64,000 bases of DNA. It comes from Helicobacter macacae MIT 99-5501 (lineage in GTDB: Bacteria > Campylobacterota > Campylobacteria > Campylobacterales > Helicobacteraceae). The stretch is from assembly GCF_000507845.1 (NCBI RefSeq), contig NZ_KI669455.1, forward strand, positions 253,441-317,440, written 5' to 3'. The notes beneath the pieces were generated by a model. It was not told the DNA's origin and did no database searches. It was given only the letters and a program-made list of their open reading frames with translations. The translations under genes and the position numbers were made by a program. Shown here piece by piece: positions 46,188-55,470 of the stretch. Within the stretch, counting starts at the first letter, position 1. Every line of letters starts with the position of its first letter.

Positions 46188-47030
46188 ATGAGCAAGAATC
46201 ATTTCGCACAAGAAATCCAAAAAACACAAGAAAATCCAAAAAATACAAGAAAATCCAAAAACCAAATAAAGATTTTTGTAAAGTCTTTTGCACAAAATGT
46301 GAGAGATGATTTTGCAAATGTCATAAAAGCAAAAATAGCTGTTGTGTCGCTTTTGGCGGGGCTTTTATCTCTTAGTGTAGCTTACACACAAGGCACAGCG
46401 CAAAATTTGGCACAAAATCCCAAAAGCGATTTTAAGCGATATGAGCTAAAAGAGGGTAGAGATTTTGTTGTGCTAAAAGAGCCACTGCCAAATGCACAAA
46501 ACTCCGTGATAGAGATTTTTAGCTATGCCTGCCCGTTTTGCTATCGGTATTCCAAAATCTTGCCTAAAGTCATTGAGTCTTTGCCAAAAAATGTCGAGTT
46601 TAAGCCCTATCATTTAGAAAAAATGGGGGATTATGGCAAGGTGGCTTCCCAAGTTTTTGCAGTATTGCTAGATAAGGACAAAAAGTCAAATATCACTACC
46701 AAAGATAGCAAATCTGCCTTTCTCAAAGCGCAAAATGCCTACTTCAGCGAATACAACATAAAAAAAGAGCGGTGGGGGCAGGGCAAAAATCTTCAAGCAT
46801 TTTTGCACACAGGGCTAGATGCAGCAGGAGTAAAGATAGAGGAGTTTTATGCAGCATTGCAAGAAAGTGGCGTGCAAGAGATTTTGCGCTCTTGGGAGGC
46901 GGGCTATGAGGTTGCTATCATTCAAGGTGTGCCAGCATTTGTGGTAAATGGTAAATATTTGATTTATACCAAGTCTATCGCTTCGCTAAAAGATTTGGAA
47001 TACAAAATAGATGAGCTTCTAAAAAAGTAG
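46188..47030 (+). CDS. DsbA-like thiol:disulfide oxidoreductase
   Basis: The 280-residue periplasmic thioredoxin-fold protein has a membrane/signal segment at 48-66. The redox motif is CPFC (Cys115, Cys118) in FSYACPFCYRYS, and the cis-proline loop is GVPAFVVNG near 250. It should introduce disulfides into exported proteins and be reoxidised by the DsbI partner 37 bases downstream. The start at 46188 has AAAGGAG; an upstream frame to 46140 is weak. The first 47 residues are an unusual cytoplasmic Lys/Gln/Asn-rich extension coded by a 19-base tandem repeat. Confidence 0.88.
   Translation: MSKNHFAQEIQKTQENPKNTRKSKNQIKIFVKSFAQNVRDDFANVIKAKIAVVSLLAGLLSLSVAYTQGTAQNLAQNPKSDFKRYELKEGRDFVVLKEPLPNAQNSVIEIFSYACPFCYRYSKILPKVIESLPKNVEFKPYHLEKMGDYGKVASQVFAVLLDKDKKSNITTKDSKSAFLKAQNAYFSEYNIKKERWGQGKNLQAFLHTGLDAAGVKIEEFYAALQESGVQEILRSWEAGYEVAIIQGVPAFVVNGKYLIYTKSIASLKDLEYKIDELLKK
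46208..46263 (+). repeat. Three-copy ~19-bp tandem repeat in the dsbA-like 5' coding region
   Basis: Units of 18, 19 and 19 bases share ACAAGAAA(A)TCCAAAAA. The unit is not a multiple of three, so gain or loss of a copy would shift the frame before the membrane segment. Confidence 0.85.
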
Positions 47031-47067
47031 CAAAATATAGCAACGCAAACAACACAAAAGCACAAAA

Positions 47068-47838
47068 ATGACGCAAAATCCACAAAAGCAGCTTATTTCA
47101 CAAAAGCTAGCATATTTTTGGTGGGCTTGCGCACTTTGTTGCTTTGCTTTGGTTGGAATCTCACATTTATTTTTCCAAAATTATTTGTTTATGCGCCCTT
47201 GTGAGCAGTGCGTATATATCCGCTATGCTTTTGTTACTCTTGGACTTGGTGGGGCGATTTTAGGATTTGGATTTCAAGTCCAAAAAAAGCAAAATCTAGC
47301 AAGTGGTATGTTTTTCATAGTTGGGGTTTTAGCCAATATTTTAGGCTTTTTGGTGGCGTTTTATGGAAGCATTCGTGGGATTATTTATAGTGCTTTTTTG
47401 CTAAAGGTTCATCGTGCGCTAAATTCAAGCGTGTTTAGTGATTCTAGTGAATTTGTAGAATCTAGCGAAGAGATTGAAGAAGTTATTTTTGGCTTGCAGG
47501 GGTGCTCTATGAAGCCTAGATTTGATTTTGGCTTGCCTTTAGATGAGTGGCTACCAAGTGTTTTTGCTCCCACAGGCGATTGCGGGCAAGACTTTGCTTT
47601 GCCACCTAGTGATATGGTTTTAGCCCCATTGCGTGAGTATTTTATCGAGGCATATTCGCAAGGGTGGTATCTGCTCCCAAGTGTGAAATTTGGCACTATG
47701 GCAGAGTGCTGTTTGCTAGCTTTTGGCATTGGATTTATTTTGCTTAGTGTTGGTTTTGTGTGCTATGTTCGTAGTGTTGTGCCATTTTTGTGTGCTAGAT
47801 TTTGCGCTTTGGCACAAAAATATGCTAAAATCAGCTGA
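47068..47838 (+). CDS. dsbI: DsbI/DsbB-family disulfide reoxidase
   Basis: The 256-residue inner-membrane protein has five hydrophobic segments. The first periplasmic loop has CEQC (Cys45/Cys48) in RPCEQCVYIRYAF. The second long loop carries the GC and GDC cysteines (GLQGCSMKPRFDFG and SVFAPTGDCG), the DsbI pattern. It passes electrons from DsbA to quinone. It is paired with the DsbA-like gene. The final helix is followed by a Cys-rich CARFCALAQ stretch. The loop between helices 4 and 5 has a Ser/Glu-rich insert. Confidence 0.9.
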   Translation: MTQNPQKQLISQKLAYFWWACALCCFALVGISHLFFQNYLFMRPCEQCVYIRYAFVTLGLGGAILGFGFQVQKKQNLASGMFFIVGVLANILGFLVAFYGSIRGIIYSAFLLKVHRALNSSVFSDSSEFVESSEEIEEVIFGLQGCSMKPRFDFGLPLDEWLPSVFAPTGDCGQDFALPPSDMVLAPLREYFIEAYSQGWYLLPSVKFGTMAECCLLAFGIGFILLSVGFVCYVRSVVPFLCARFCALAQKYAKIS

Positions 47839-47886
47839 ATTTTGAATTTGCAAAAATCGCTCAAACAAAACTTTAAGGAGTAGAAA

Positions 47887-48384
47887 ATGAAAATACTTGT
47901 CGTGCAAGGACCAAATCTAAACCTGCTAGGACACCGAGACCCTAGAATCTATGGACCACTCACACTAGAGCAAATCCACGAAAATATGCGCACTTTTGCC
48001 AAGCAAAACAACTTTGAGCTAGACTTTTTCCAAAGCAACTTTGAGGGCGAAATCATCGACAAACTTCAAGAATGCGTAGGTGGCGAATATAGCGGAGTGC
48101 TTATCAACCCCGCTGCTTATGCACACACTTCCATAGGCATAGCTGATGCGATAATGTCTTGTGGTGTGCCTGTGGTGGAGGTGCATATCAGCAATATTTT
48201 TGCTAGAGAGGATTATCGCAAGGTAAGTTATAGTGGTGGAGTTTGTGCAGGTGTGATAACAGGCTTTGGCGCGTATGGCTATCATATCGGGCTTATAGCA
48301 CTTGGGCAGATAATAAGCGAGCTAGAGGCTTTCAAAGCAAGCCAAGAAGCTCAAGCCAAAAATGCCCAAAACCAAAATAACTAG
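47887..48384 (+). CDS. aroQ: 3-dehydroquinate dehydratase, type II
   Basis: Type II enzymes dehydrate 3-dehydroquinate in the shikimate pathway. The 165-residue protein shows the start signature KILVVQGPNLNLLGHRDPRIYG with catalytic Arg/Tyr, FFQSNFEGEIID, INPAAYAHTSIGIADA and the His-containing VEVHISNI. Length is slightly above 150 through an Ala/Gln/Asn tail. TAAGGAG precedes the ATG. pepQ begins 9 bases later, the same pairing as in H. pylori. Confidence 0.96.
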   Translation: MKILVVQGPNLNLLGHRDPRIYGPLTLEQIHENMRTFAKQNNFELDFFQSNFEGEIIDKLQECVGGEYSGVLINPAAYAHTSIGIADAIMSCGVPVVEVHISNIFAREDYRKVSYSGGVCAGVITGFGAYGYHIGLIALGQIISELEAFKASQEAQAKNAQNQNN

Positions 48385-48393
48385 CCAAAATCT

Positions 48394-49581
48394 ATGACGA
48401 GCCAAAAGCGTTCTAAATTCTCACACTTCATTACCCAAGATGAAAGTGCGCAGTATTTTGAGGTGGGGTATAGCTGTGATAATGCGATTTTGCTGTGTCT
48501 AGGAGATGAGCGCGTATTTATCACAGATGCGCGCTATACCACAGAAGCAAGCGAAAATCTATCTAGTGGCGTAGAGCTAGTCCAAAGTAATAACTTGCTA
48601 GAATCTGCCATAAACATTCTTTCAAAATCTGCCATAAAATCCCTTAGCTTTGATAGCACACAGCTTAGCGTAAGTGCGTTTGAGAAGCTAAAATCCACCC
48701 TCCAAATCGAGCTAAAACCTACTCCAAACTTTCATCAAATGCTACGAATCTGCAAAAGCGAGCAAGAAATCTCTCTCATCAAAGAATCCCAGCGACTAAA
48801 CAAAGAGGCTTATAAAAGATTTGCCAAAATCATAGATGAAATATGTAGCGACAAAAATAGTGCGTATCAAAAAGTGTTTTTAGATGATAGCCACTCTTTA
48901 AGCGAAAAAGAGCTTTTTGCCATAGCCAAAGTAGTGCTAGAAAACGGCGGGAAGTATGATTTGAGCTTTTGCCCCATACTAGCGATAAACCAAAACGCCG
49001 CTAAGCCTCACGCTCTGCCAAGTGATAAAAAACTGCAAAATGGAGATTTGCTTTTGTTTGACGCAGGAATCAAGTATAAACGATATTGTTCAGATATGAC
49101 GCGCACGACTAGAATTAACTTTGAGTGCGAGGATTTTGCACGCGATAATTTTGAGTGTGGGAACTTTGGGTGCAAAAATGGTAGCAAGCAAGAATCTAGC
49201 GAGGCAAAATCTAGTGGCACACATTTTGACAAATCACAAACATTTGCCAACAAAGAGCTACAAAAAATCTATGATACCGTGCTAAAAGCACAAGAAAACT
49301 GCATAAAAAACTTACGCGCAGGAATGAGCGGAAAGCAAATAGACGCACTCGCACGAGGAGTAATAGAAAAGGCTGGATTTGGCAAGTATTTTTCACACAG
49401 CACAGGACACGGCATAGGGCTTGACATACACGAGCAGCCTTTCATCTCTGCACGAAGTGAGACTATCATAGAGGATAATATGGTGTTTTCTATCGAGCCC
49501 GGAATCTATATCCCACAGCACTATGGCGTGCGGATAGAGGATTTGGTAGTAGTGCGAGGTGGCAAGGCAGAAGTTTTATGA
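48394..49581 (+). CDS. pepQ: M24 metallopeptidase, Xaa-Pro aminopeptidase type
   Basis: The 395-residue enzyme trims Xaa-Pro peptides in the cytoplasm. An N-terminal creatinase-like domain (1-130) leads to the pita-bread catalytic fold. The metal ligands are in LLFDAGIKYKRYCSDMTRT (two Asp), HSTGHGIGLDIHEQP (His), FSIEPGIYIP (Glu) and GVRIEDLVV (Glu). A Cys/Glu-rich insert of ~40 residues follows the second Asp (248-285, with NFECGNFGC-like repeats), absent from most relatives. It is probably translated with aroQ. Confidence 0.9.
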   Translation: MTSQKRSKFSHFITQDESAQYFEVGYSCDNAILLCLGDERVFITDARYTTEASENLSSGVELVQSNNLLESAINILSKSAIKSLSFDSTQLSVSAFEKLKSTLQIELKPTPNFHQMLRICKSEQEISLIKESQRLNKEAYKRFAKIIDEICSDKNSAYQKVFLDDSHSLSEKELFAIAKVVLENGGKYDLSFCPILAINQNAAKPHALPSDKKLQNGDLLLFDAGIKYKRYCSDMTRTTRINFECEDFARDNFECGNFGCKNGSKQESSEAKSSGTHFDKSQTFANKELQKIYDTVLKAQENCIKNLRAGMSGKQIDALARGVIEKAGFGKYFSHSTGHGIGLDIHEQPFISARSETIIEDNMVFSIEPGIYIPQHYGVRIEDLVVVRGGKAEVL

Positions 49582-49727
49582 TTTTTGCGCTTAAATCTAA
49601 AATCTTTCAAAAATCCCTAAAAAAGCCATAAAAATCTGCGGGATTTAAAATCAAAAAAATATCACAAAAATATAACGCAAAATCGTGCGGTAGCTTTAGT
49701 GCTGATTTTGCTTTAAGTATTATTGAT

Positions 49728-51881
49728 TCAATCTATGTTTTTTAGTGATTTTGCTTGGCTAAGTAGTAGGAGTTTGGATTCTTTTAGGCTCTGTATTTGG
49801 GCTTGCAAAATCACCTCTTTTTGCTCATAAAAATCGTTTATCGCTTCACTTAGGCTAAAAAGCGTGGTTTTATAAAGCGCGTTTGTAAGCAATAGCTTAT
49901 CTTGAAATGCAAGAAAATGTAGCCCCTGATTTAGGCATTCGCGCACATTTTCTAGGCTTAAGTGAAATGGCTCAAACTCACTTGGATTTTCCAGGTGCTT
50001 TTTTAGTGCGTAAGTCATTTTGTTATCAAGGCTTTCTAGAGTAAATTCTATGGTGTTTTGATACTCTAAGATTAGGATATTTTTTAGACTAGCTAGCTCG
50101 ACTTCAAGCCTGCTAAGTGCCCTCTCCTGCAGTAGTGCATACTCCCTCACAAAAGAATCTAGCAGTGAATTGATAGATTTTGCAGATTCTGCGTAGCTTG
50201 TAGAGAGTGTAGAATTTGCAGAATTTGCATTTGTAGGATTTGTAGAACCTAGTGCATTGCTTGATAGATTTTGCACTACATTTTGCCCTAAGTTTTGGTA
50301 AATATCCTCATAAGCACAAAGCCTAGATTTCCACTCCTCTAGCATAGCGATAAACTCACGCTCTTGTGTGATGAGAAACTCTCTAAAATCTTGCCCAAAA
50401 TCACTTATCATAAAGCCTATTTTCCGTAAATCTCGCAAGTAAGTGTTTTCGCTTTTTGTTAGCTCACTTTTTAGCGTGTCTTTTGGAAGCATTGTGATAG
50501 TTTTTTCTTGTGTGGTTGATTTTTTTAGCCCTAGTGCGTTTTTGCGCGTGGTGTGGTAAGGGATTTGTCGGCTTTCTTGGGCGTTGAAAATGTATTGTGC
50601 GAGGCTATCAAGTTTGGCATTTAGCTGTGGGAAAAGCGTGTCAAACTTCATACTTAGCCCGCTTTGATTAGCATTAAACCTCACAAATGCTGCTTTTGTT
50701 TTTAGGGATTGTGCGAGTGATAGCCTTAAGCGCAGGCTTTTATGCACCCTAAATGCCTCACTTATTAGCAAAGATTTTAGCGAGCGCAAAATCTTTTTGG
50801 TTTTTATCTGTGTGCTTTTTGTTCGTAGCTCTTTTTGGATAAAATCTAGGACAGCTTGGATATTTGAGCTTTCCCAAAGCGCGTTTTTTGGACTACCATT
50901 TGGACTATTTTTTGAGCTATCGCTTTTGTAAGAATCTAGTGCTTGCTTTGCAGAAATAGGGATAATCTCGGCAAAAAACCCGCTAAATGCGCTATTTGCA
51001 TAGGCTAGACTTGTGCTAATTTCTTGGCTATCTTTTAGCCTATCTTTTTGGTTTAGGATACATAGGCTTTTGGCAGAGTATTGCTTTAGGTGTTCTTGCA
51101 ATATGTCTTTTTCACTTTGCTTACCGACATTGTCGATGAGGGAAAGCCAAATGATACCATCGACTTCGCGCAAAATCGCATTGGTCGTATCCGTGTCGAT
51201 TTGATTTTGGGAGTTAAACCCCGGGGTGTCTAAAAATGTAATGTTTTTTAGTAGTTCTATGGGGGCTTGTAGCTTGAAGTGCGAAATCGTGGCGTTTTCT
51301 ATACTATCGACTTGGTGGAGATATGCTAGAGGTTTTAGCTTTATGCTAGAATCTTTGTAATGCACTTCTATAAGCAGATTTTGAAGCAAGTTTTTAGGCA
51401 AATTTTGAGATGAGTTTTTAGGTGGATTTTGCGATAAATTTTGCAAAATATTTTGTGAAGCATTTTGCAGATGATTTGTATCTTGTGGATTGTTTTGGCT
51501 TATGGCAGTGCCCAAATTCTCTCCATAAGAGATTTCACATACTTTCGCAGTAACAGGCGTAACACCACTAGGGAGAATCTCGCCCCCCAAAAGCGCGTTT
51601 ATAAAGCTACTTTTGCCACTTGAGAATTGCCCCACAATAGCGATTTTTAGATGAGAGATTTGCTCTTTTGAGCGCGTTTCTAGCTCTAGATTTTGCAATA
51701 CTTTTTCTTGCGCACAATCTTTTTGTGTGCTAGCCCCACTCAAAAATCGACTTTGATTTAGTGCGTATCTTGTGTTATTTATAGCCTGCTGCAATGGATT
51801 GTTTGCATTTGCCTTTAGGCATTCTTGGATAAATGATTCTAGCAAAGAATCTAGCGCATTTTGGGATTGTATCTCACTCAT
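49728..51881 (-). CDS. Dynamin-like GTPase (second of a pair)
   Basis: The 717-residue protein has a GTPase domain with G1 GQFSSGKSS (84-92), G2 Thr in GVTPVTAK, G3 DTPGFN and G4-type NQKDR. Long helical stretches follow, as in bacterial dynamin-like proteins. Between G2 and G3 lies a ~45-residue Asn/Gln-rich low-complexity insert (about 125-168). It overlaps the partner gene by 4 bases (51881/51878). The arrangement is that of the Campylobacter jejuni DLP1/DLP2 pair, which forms a mixed tetramer able to tether membranes. No other gene is in the unit. Confidence 0.85.
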   Translation of the reverse strand: MSEIQSQNALDSLLESFIQECLKANANNPLQQAINNTRYALNQSRFLSGASTQKDCAQEKVLQNLELETRSKEQISHLKIAIVGQFSSGKSSFINALLGGEILPSGVTPVTAKVCEISYGENLGTAISQNNPQDTNHLQNASQNILQNLSQNPPKNSSQNLPKNLLQNLLIEVHYKDSSIKLKPLAYLHQVDSIENATISHFKLQAPIELLKNITFLDTPGFNSQNQIDTDTTNAILREVDGIIWLSLIDNVGKQSEKDILQEHLKQYSAKSLCILNQKDRLKDSQEISTSLAYANSAFSGFFAEIIPISAKQALDSYKSDSSKNSPNGSPKNALWESSNIQAVLDFIQKELRTKSTQIKTKKILRSLKSLLISEAFRVHKSLRLRLSLAQSLKTKAAFVRFNANQSGLSMKFDTLFPQLNAKLDSLAQYIFNAQESRQIPYHTTRKNALGLKKSTTQEKTITMLPKDTLKSELTKSENTYLRDLRKIGFMISDFGQDFREFLITQEREFIAMLEEWKSRLCAYEDIYQNLGQNVVQNLSSNALGSTNPTNANSANSTLSTSYAESAKSINSLLDSFVREYALLQERALSRLEVELASLKNILILEYQNTIEFTLESLDNKMTYALKKHLENPSEFEPFHLSLENVRECLNQGLHFLAFQDKLLLTNALYKTTLFSLSEAINDFYEQKEVILQAQIQSLKESKLLLLSQAKSLKNID

Positions 51882-54466
51882 TGCAATGCCTTTATGATAA
51901 TCTCTAATTCATTTTGAATGTCTTTTAGGGCTTTATCTTTATTTGCACAAGCTGATTTTAGGCTCTCTATGTCGGTGTTTTTTATCGCTTCTAGGCTTTT
52001 GGCAATCGTTTCCTCAATCAAAGCTACTTTAGCTTTGGTAGCCTTTAGACTTGCTTCCAAAATCTCCTCAAACTCGCTTAAAAATGCGGATTTTATCGCT
52101 GCATTGTTTTCTAAAATAATCTCACTAAGACTTGCAAATCCACTTTTAAGCGCACTATCTAGCGCATTTCTAAAATCCACTTCCAAAGTAGATTTTGAAG
52201 CGGATTTATAAGAGCTAATCACAGCATAGACACTAGAGATAAGAGTAGATTTGATATGAGATAAATGCTCTTTTGCATTTAAAGAAAACAAATCGCTAGA
52301 ATCAAATTTGGGCTTTTGCTTAGATTCTACCCTAGATTTTATCGTAGAATCTGCACTATAATCCGCAGAATCTACACCACTTTTAGAATCCACAAGCAGT
52401 GTTTGTGCACTCATAAAATCTATCATTTGGATACTTGCTTTTAGGCTAGCGATTTTTTGGGCACTCTTGTAGCGATATTCGCGAAGCAAATCCGCACTTA
52501 TATCATCGATACCTACTTCTAGTAGCTGGCTTACGCGCTCTTTTTTTGGCACACTGCCACGAGAGATTTCATAGAGCATATCATCATACACTAGGCTATT
52601 TAGTCGGTTTTTGTGCATATTTAGATTTGTTGTTATGATTTTTTGTAGTCCTGCTAGGTAGGATTCTAGCTCACTGCCAAGTGCGCTAAACTCGGCTTTT
52701 TGCGCTTCATAGCCCTGCATTATGGCTTCTTGTTTTGCTTTTGTGTCTTTTATGACGGATTCTAGCTCATCTTTTGAAGCGTAGCTTAAGCACAGCTCTA
52801 TACCGACTTTTTCAATCTCCTCTTTGACAATCCCACCCACAGCCCTATAAGCACGATACAAAATATCTCGTTGCTTTTGGCTATTTTCACCTAGAAGCGC
52901 GTTGTCTAAGTAGTCTTGGACGGCTAGGATTCCTGTTTTTTCTTTGTCATAGCCTTTTGCGCTGGCTTGGGCTATGATTTGGGCGTTGTTGCTTGTGTAG
53001 CCTAGTGCGAAGTAGCTTGATATGGGGATAAAATCTATGCGAGATAAAAGCGCGTCTATATCGCCATCAAAGCGCGCTTTTGTAAGCTCTTTTGCTAGTG
53101 AAGCGCGGGTATAATATAGGCTAGATTCTAGCTCTTTTGGGCTTAGCAAATCAGCCCTACTTAGCACAACCAAAAGTCTAGCGACATTTGAGCGCAAAAG
53201 GCACTCCAAGATAAAATCCATATCCACTTCAGTAGCCGCACAGCTCGCATTCATAATGTGTATAAGCAAATCACAATGAGTGATAAATTCTCGTGTGATT
53301 TTTTCTCTAGCGCGTATAGGGTCATCTAGTCCCGGTGTATCGACTATCTCTACGCCATTGCTAGATTTGCTAGAATCAGCATCTAAGCGTTTGTTTTGTA
53401 AAAATGGTAGTGCGATAAAAAGCTCGACTTTTTTGATGAGGTTGCAATATTTTGTAGAGCTATTTGCCGAAGTATAATCACGCAATTCTCCCAAATCTAT
53501 ATCTTTGCTTCCTTGCTCCAAAAGGGATTCTAGCTCATTGCCAAAAGCCTCTTTTGTAGATTTTACAAATTCGCTCATATTTTTATCACTCAAATCATTT
53601 TCAAACCCTCCCCACTCCTGCTTACTCCAAAAATGAACCCTTGCAAAATCTTTTGTGCTATTCCCCTCTTTTTTATCTGCATTTTCAAAAATCGGGCGCA
53701 AAATACTAAGATTTGCCGTCTCTGGAATCGTGCTAGTGCCCAAAATCTCTCTACCCAAAAGCGCGTTTAGAAAGGTGCTTTTACCCGCACTTAGCACGCC
53801 TGTGATACCGATAGAAAATGATTGATTAGCACTTTTTTGTTGGATTTGAGATAGGGCGGTGGGGTTAGAAATACCGATAGTATTTAGCTGCTTTATGAGA
53901 GAATCTAGCTCATTTTGCAGGGCTTTTAGATTTAGTGTTTTTGCTGGACTTTGTGTCGCTTCTTTGGTGGCGTTGTTTTGCTCTTTGGCAAAGTTTTCAA
54001 AAAGTGCTAGAAGTGTGCGAGTGTGGGTAGTGCTTAAAAGATTTGCGCTATTTAGTCGCAAAAAATGCGGGGCAAGTGCCACTAATCGCACAGCACTTAG
54101 CTCAAATAAAATGTGCTTTTGGGTGGCTTGCAATGTGTCAAAATCTAGCTCAAAATCTCTCTTAAAATCAGTTTCTTGCCAAAAATTTTGAATAAGATTT
54201 ATAAAAATCTTGCTTTGGCAAAATGTATCAAAATTATCAGTATTTGCACTTAGGATAATGGCTAATTCTTGCGCGTTTTGGGTGATTTGTATGGATTTTG
54301 CGCTGTGGTTTGTGCTGTTTTGGCTACTTGGATAAAAAACAGCACAAAAATCCTGCCATAATTTTTCTCTTTGTTTGCTTTGCTTGCTAGAGGGACTAAT
54401 ATCTGTGGGCTTACTAGCAGAAATACTAGAGTGTGTATGAGAATGTGTGGGCTGCTTATGTGGCAT
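51878..54466 (-). CDS. Dynamin-like GTPase (first of a pair)
   Basis: The 862-residue protein has a P-loop GVLSAGKSTFLNALLG near 224-239, a switch Thr in TSTIPETANLS, G3 DTPGLDDPI near 375 and G4-like LSRADLL. Helical stalk regions and a hydrophobic, Ala-rich C-terminal half follow. The N-terminal ~215 residues are mostly helical, with a Ser/His-rich start. It is promoter-proximal in the two-gene unit. Expected activity is GTP-driven membrane remodelling with its partner. The paddle region cannot be defined by eye. Confidence 0.85.
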   Translation of the reverse strand: MPHKQPTHSHTHSSISASKPTDISPSSKQSKQREKLWQDFCAVFYPSSQNSTNHSAKSIQITQNAQELAIILSANTDNFDTFCQSKIFINLIQNFWQETDFKRDFELDFDTLQATQKHILFELSAVRLVALAPHFLRLNSANLLSTTHTRTLLALFENFAKEQNNATKEATQSPAKTLNLKALQNELDSLIKQLNTIGISNPTALSQIQQKSANQSFSIGITGVLSAGKSTFLNALLGREILGTSTIPETANLSILRPIFENADKKEGNSTKDFARVHFWSKQEWGGFENDLSDKNMSEFVKSTKEAFGNELESLLEQGSKDIDLGELRDYTSANSSTKYCNLIKKVELFIALPFLQNKRLDADSSKSSNGVEIVDTPGLDDPIRAREKITREFITHCDLLIHIMNASCAATEVDMDFILECLLRSNVARLLVVLSRADLLSPKELESSLYYTRASLAKELTKARFDGDIDALLSRIDFIPISSYFALGYTSNNAQIIAQASAKGYDKEKTGILAVQDYLDNALLGENSQKQRDILYRAYRAVGGIVKEEIEKVGIELCLSYASKDELESVIKDTKAKQEAIMQGYEAQKAEFSALGSELESYLAGLQKIITTNLNMHKNRLNSLVYDDMLYEISRGSVPKKERVSQLLEVGIDDISADLLREYRYKSAQKIASLKASIQMIDFMSAQTLLVDSKSGVDSADYSADSTIKSRVESKQKPKFDSSDLFSLNAKEHLSHIKSTLISSVYAVISSYKSASKSTLEVDFRNALDSALKSGFASLSEIILENNAAIKSAFLSEFEEILEASLKATKAKVALIEETIAKSLEAIKNTDIESLKSACANKDKALKDIQNELEIIIKALQ

Positions 54467-54521
54467 TTATCTAGCCTTTTTGTTTTGCTATGTGTTGCTT
54501 ACTTTTGCGCTAAAATTTGTG

Positions 54522-54527
54522 ATTGTA
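54522..54527 (-). promoter_or_regulatory. -10 box for the dynamin-like pair
   Basis: The minus strand reads GCTACAATC. A start near 54515 and a ~49-base leader are predicted. Confidence 0.5.
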
Positions 54528-54652
54528 GCATATTTAGTTTGTGTAGGCATTTGTTTTGCAAAAATTGTGCGATATTTTAAAAAGAACAGTTTTTCTAGGA
54601 ATATTTTGTCAAGTGTCGCCTTGCAAAGAGGGTTTTTAAGATTTTATCGTGT

Positions 54653-54658
54653 TATAAT
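54653..54658 (+). promoter_or_regulatory. -10 box for the Fic gene
   Basis: GTGTTATAATTTT contains a perfect TATAAT, 57 bases before the Fic start codon. Confidence 0.6.
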
Positions 54659-54709
54659 TTTACACAAATCAGTCCCATAAAATCAAAACCTTAAAAATAG
54701 GATTTTACA

Positions 54710-55249
54710 ATGACAGAGATTGACAAGCAAAGCCTGCAAAATGCCAAAAGGCTTTTTGAAAGCGCGGATATAGACAAAATCGAAGTAGGCACAACACAAG
54801 GGCTTAAAGCGATTCACAAATACCTTTTTGATGGCTTATATGACTTTGCAGGAAAAATAAGAGTGCAAAATATCTCAAAAGGCAATTTTCGCTTTGCAAA
54901 TGCACTTTATCTAAAAGAAGTGCTAAAAGTCATAGATACGATGAGTGAGAGAGATTTTGAAAGCATTATCACTAAGTATGTGGAGATGAATATCGCCCAT
55001 CCGTTTATGGAGGGCAATGGCAGGGCTACTAGAATCTGGCTTGATATGATTTTTAGGAAAAATTTGGGTGTCGTGGTGGCGTGGCAAAATATCGACAAGC
55101 ATAAATACTTACAAGCTATGGAGCGAAGCCCCGTGAATGATTTGGAGCTAAAATCTTTGATTTACCCAAACTTAAGTGCAAATATCAATGATATAGAATC
55201 GATTTTCAAAGGCATAGAGCAATCGTATTTTTATGAAAGCAATGATTAG
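54710..55249 (+). CDS. Class III-like Fic-domain adenylyltransferase
   Basis: The 179-residue single-domain Fic protein has the full active-site motif [12 protein letters not shown] (97-108), with catalytic His97. The flap/substrate clamp is in [10 protein letters not shown] (55-64). Fic enzymes usually transfer AMP from ATP to target hydroxyl groups. The last residues, SYFYES (172-177), match the class III inhibitory helix pattern [S/T]xxxE[G/N] except Ser for Gly/Asn at the end, so Glu176 is the probable inhibitory glutamate. No separate antitoxin gene is adjacent, which fits self-inhibition. RBS AGGA. Targets unknown. Confidence 0.9.
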   Translation: MTEIDKQSLQNAKRLFESADIDKIEVGTTQGLKAIHKYLFDGLYDFAGKIRVQNISKGNFRFANALYLKEVLKVIDTMSERDFESIITKYVEMNIAHPFMEGNGRATRIWLDMIFRKNLGVVVAWQNIDKHKYLQAMERSPVNDLELKSLIYPNLSANINDIESIFKGIEQSYFYESND

Positions 55250-55470
55250 CACCGACTTACAAAATACCAAAAATACACTTTTAAGCAAAACGCTATCAAA
55301 AAATCGCTAGAATCTCGTTTTTATTTTTTGTGTAAAATTAAGCGTCTATATTGTCGCTAAGCAAGATTGCACAAATCCCAAACTTCAGCTATTCCTAAAA
55401 AGGCAATCACAATATAAAGCACGCAACCAAGCACAAATCAAGCAAAATCACAAAAATCAAAGGAAGCAAA

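Noticed and set aside
49610..49660. 7-bp inverted repeat AAATCCC/GGGATTT between pepQ and the dynamin-like gene
   Set aside because: Short stem and long loop; too weak to call a terminator.
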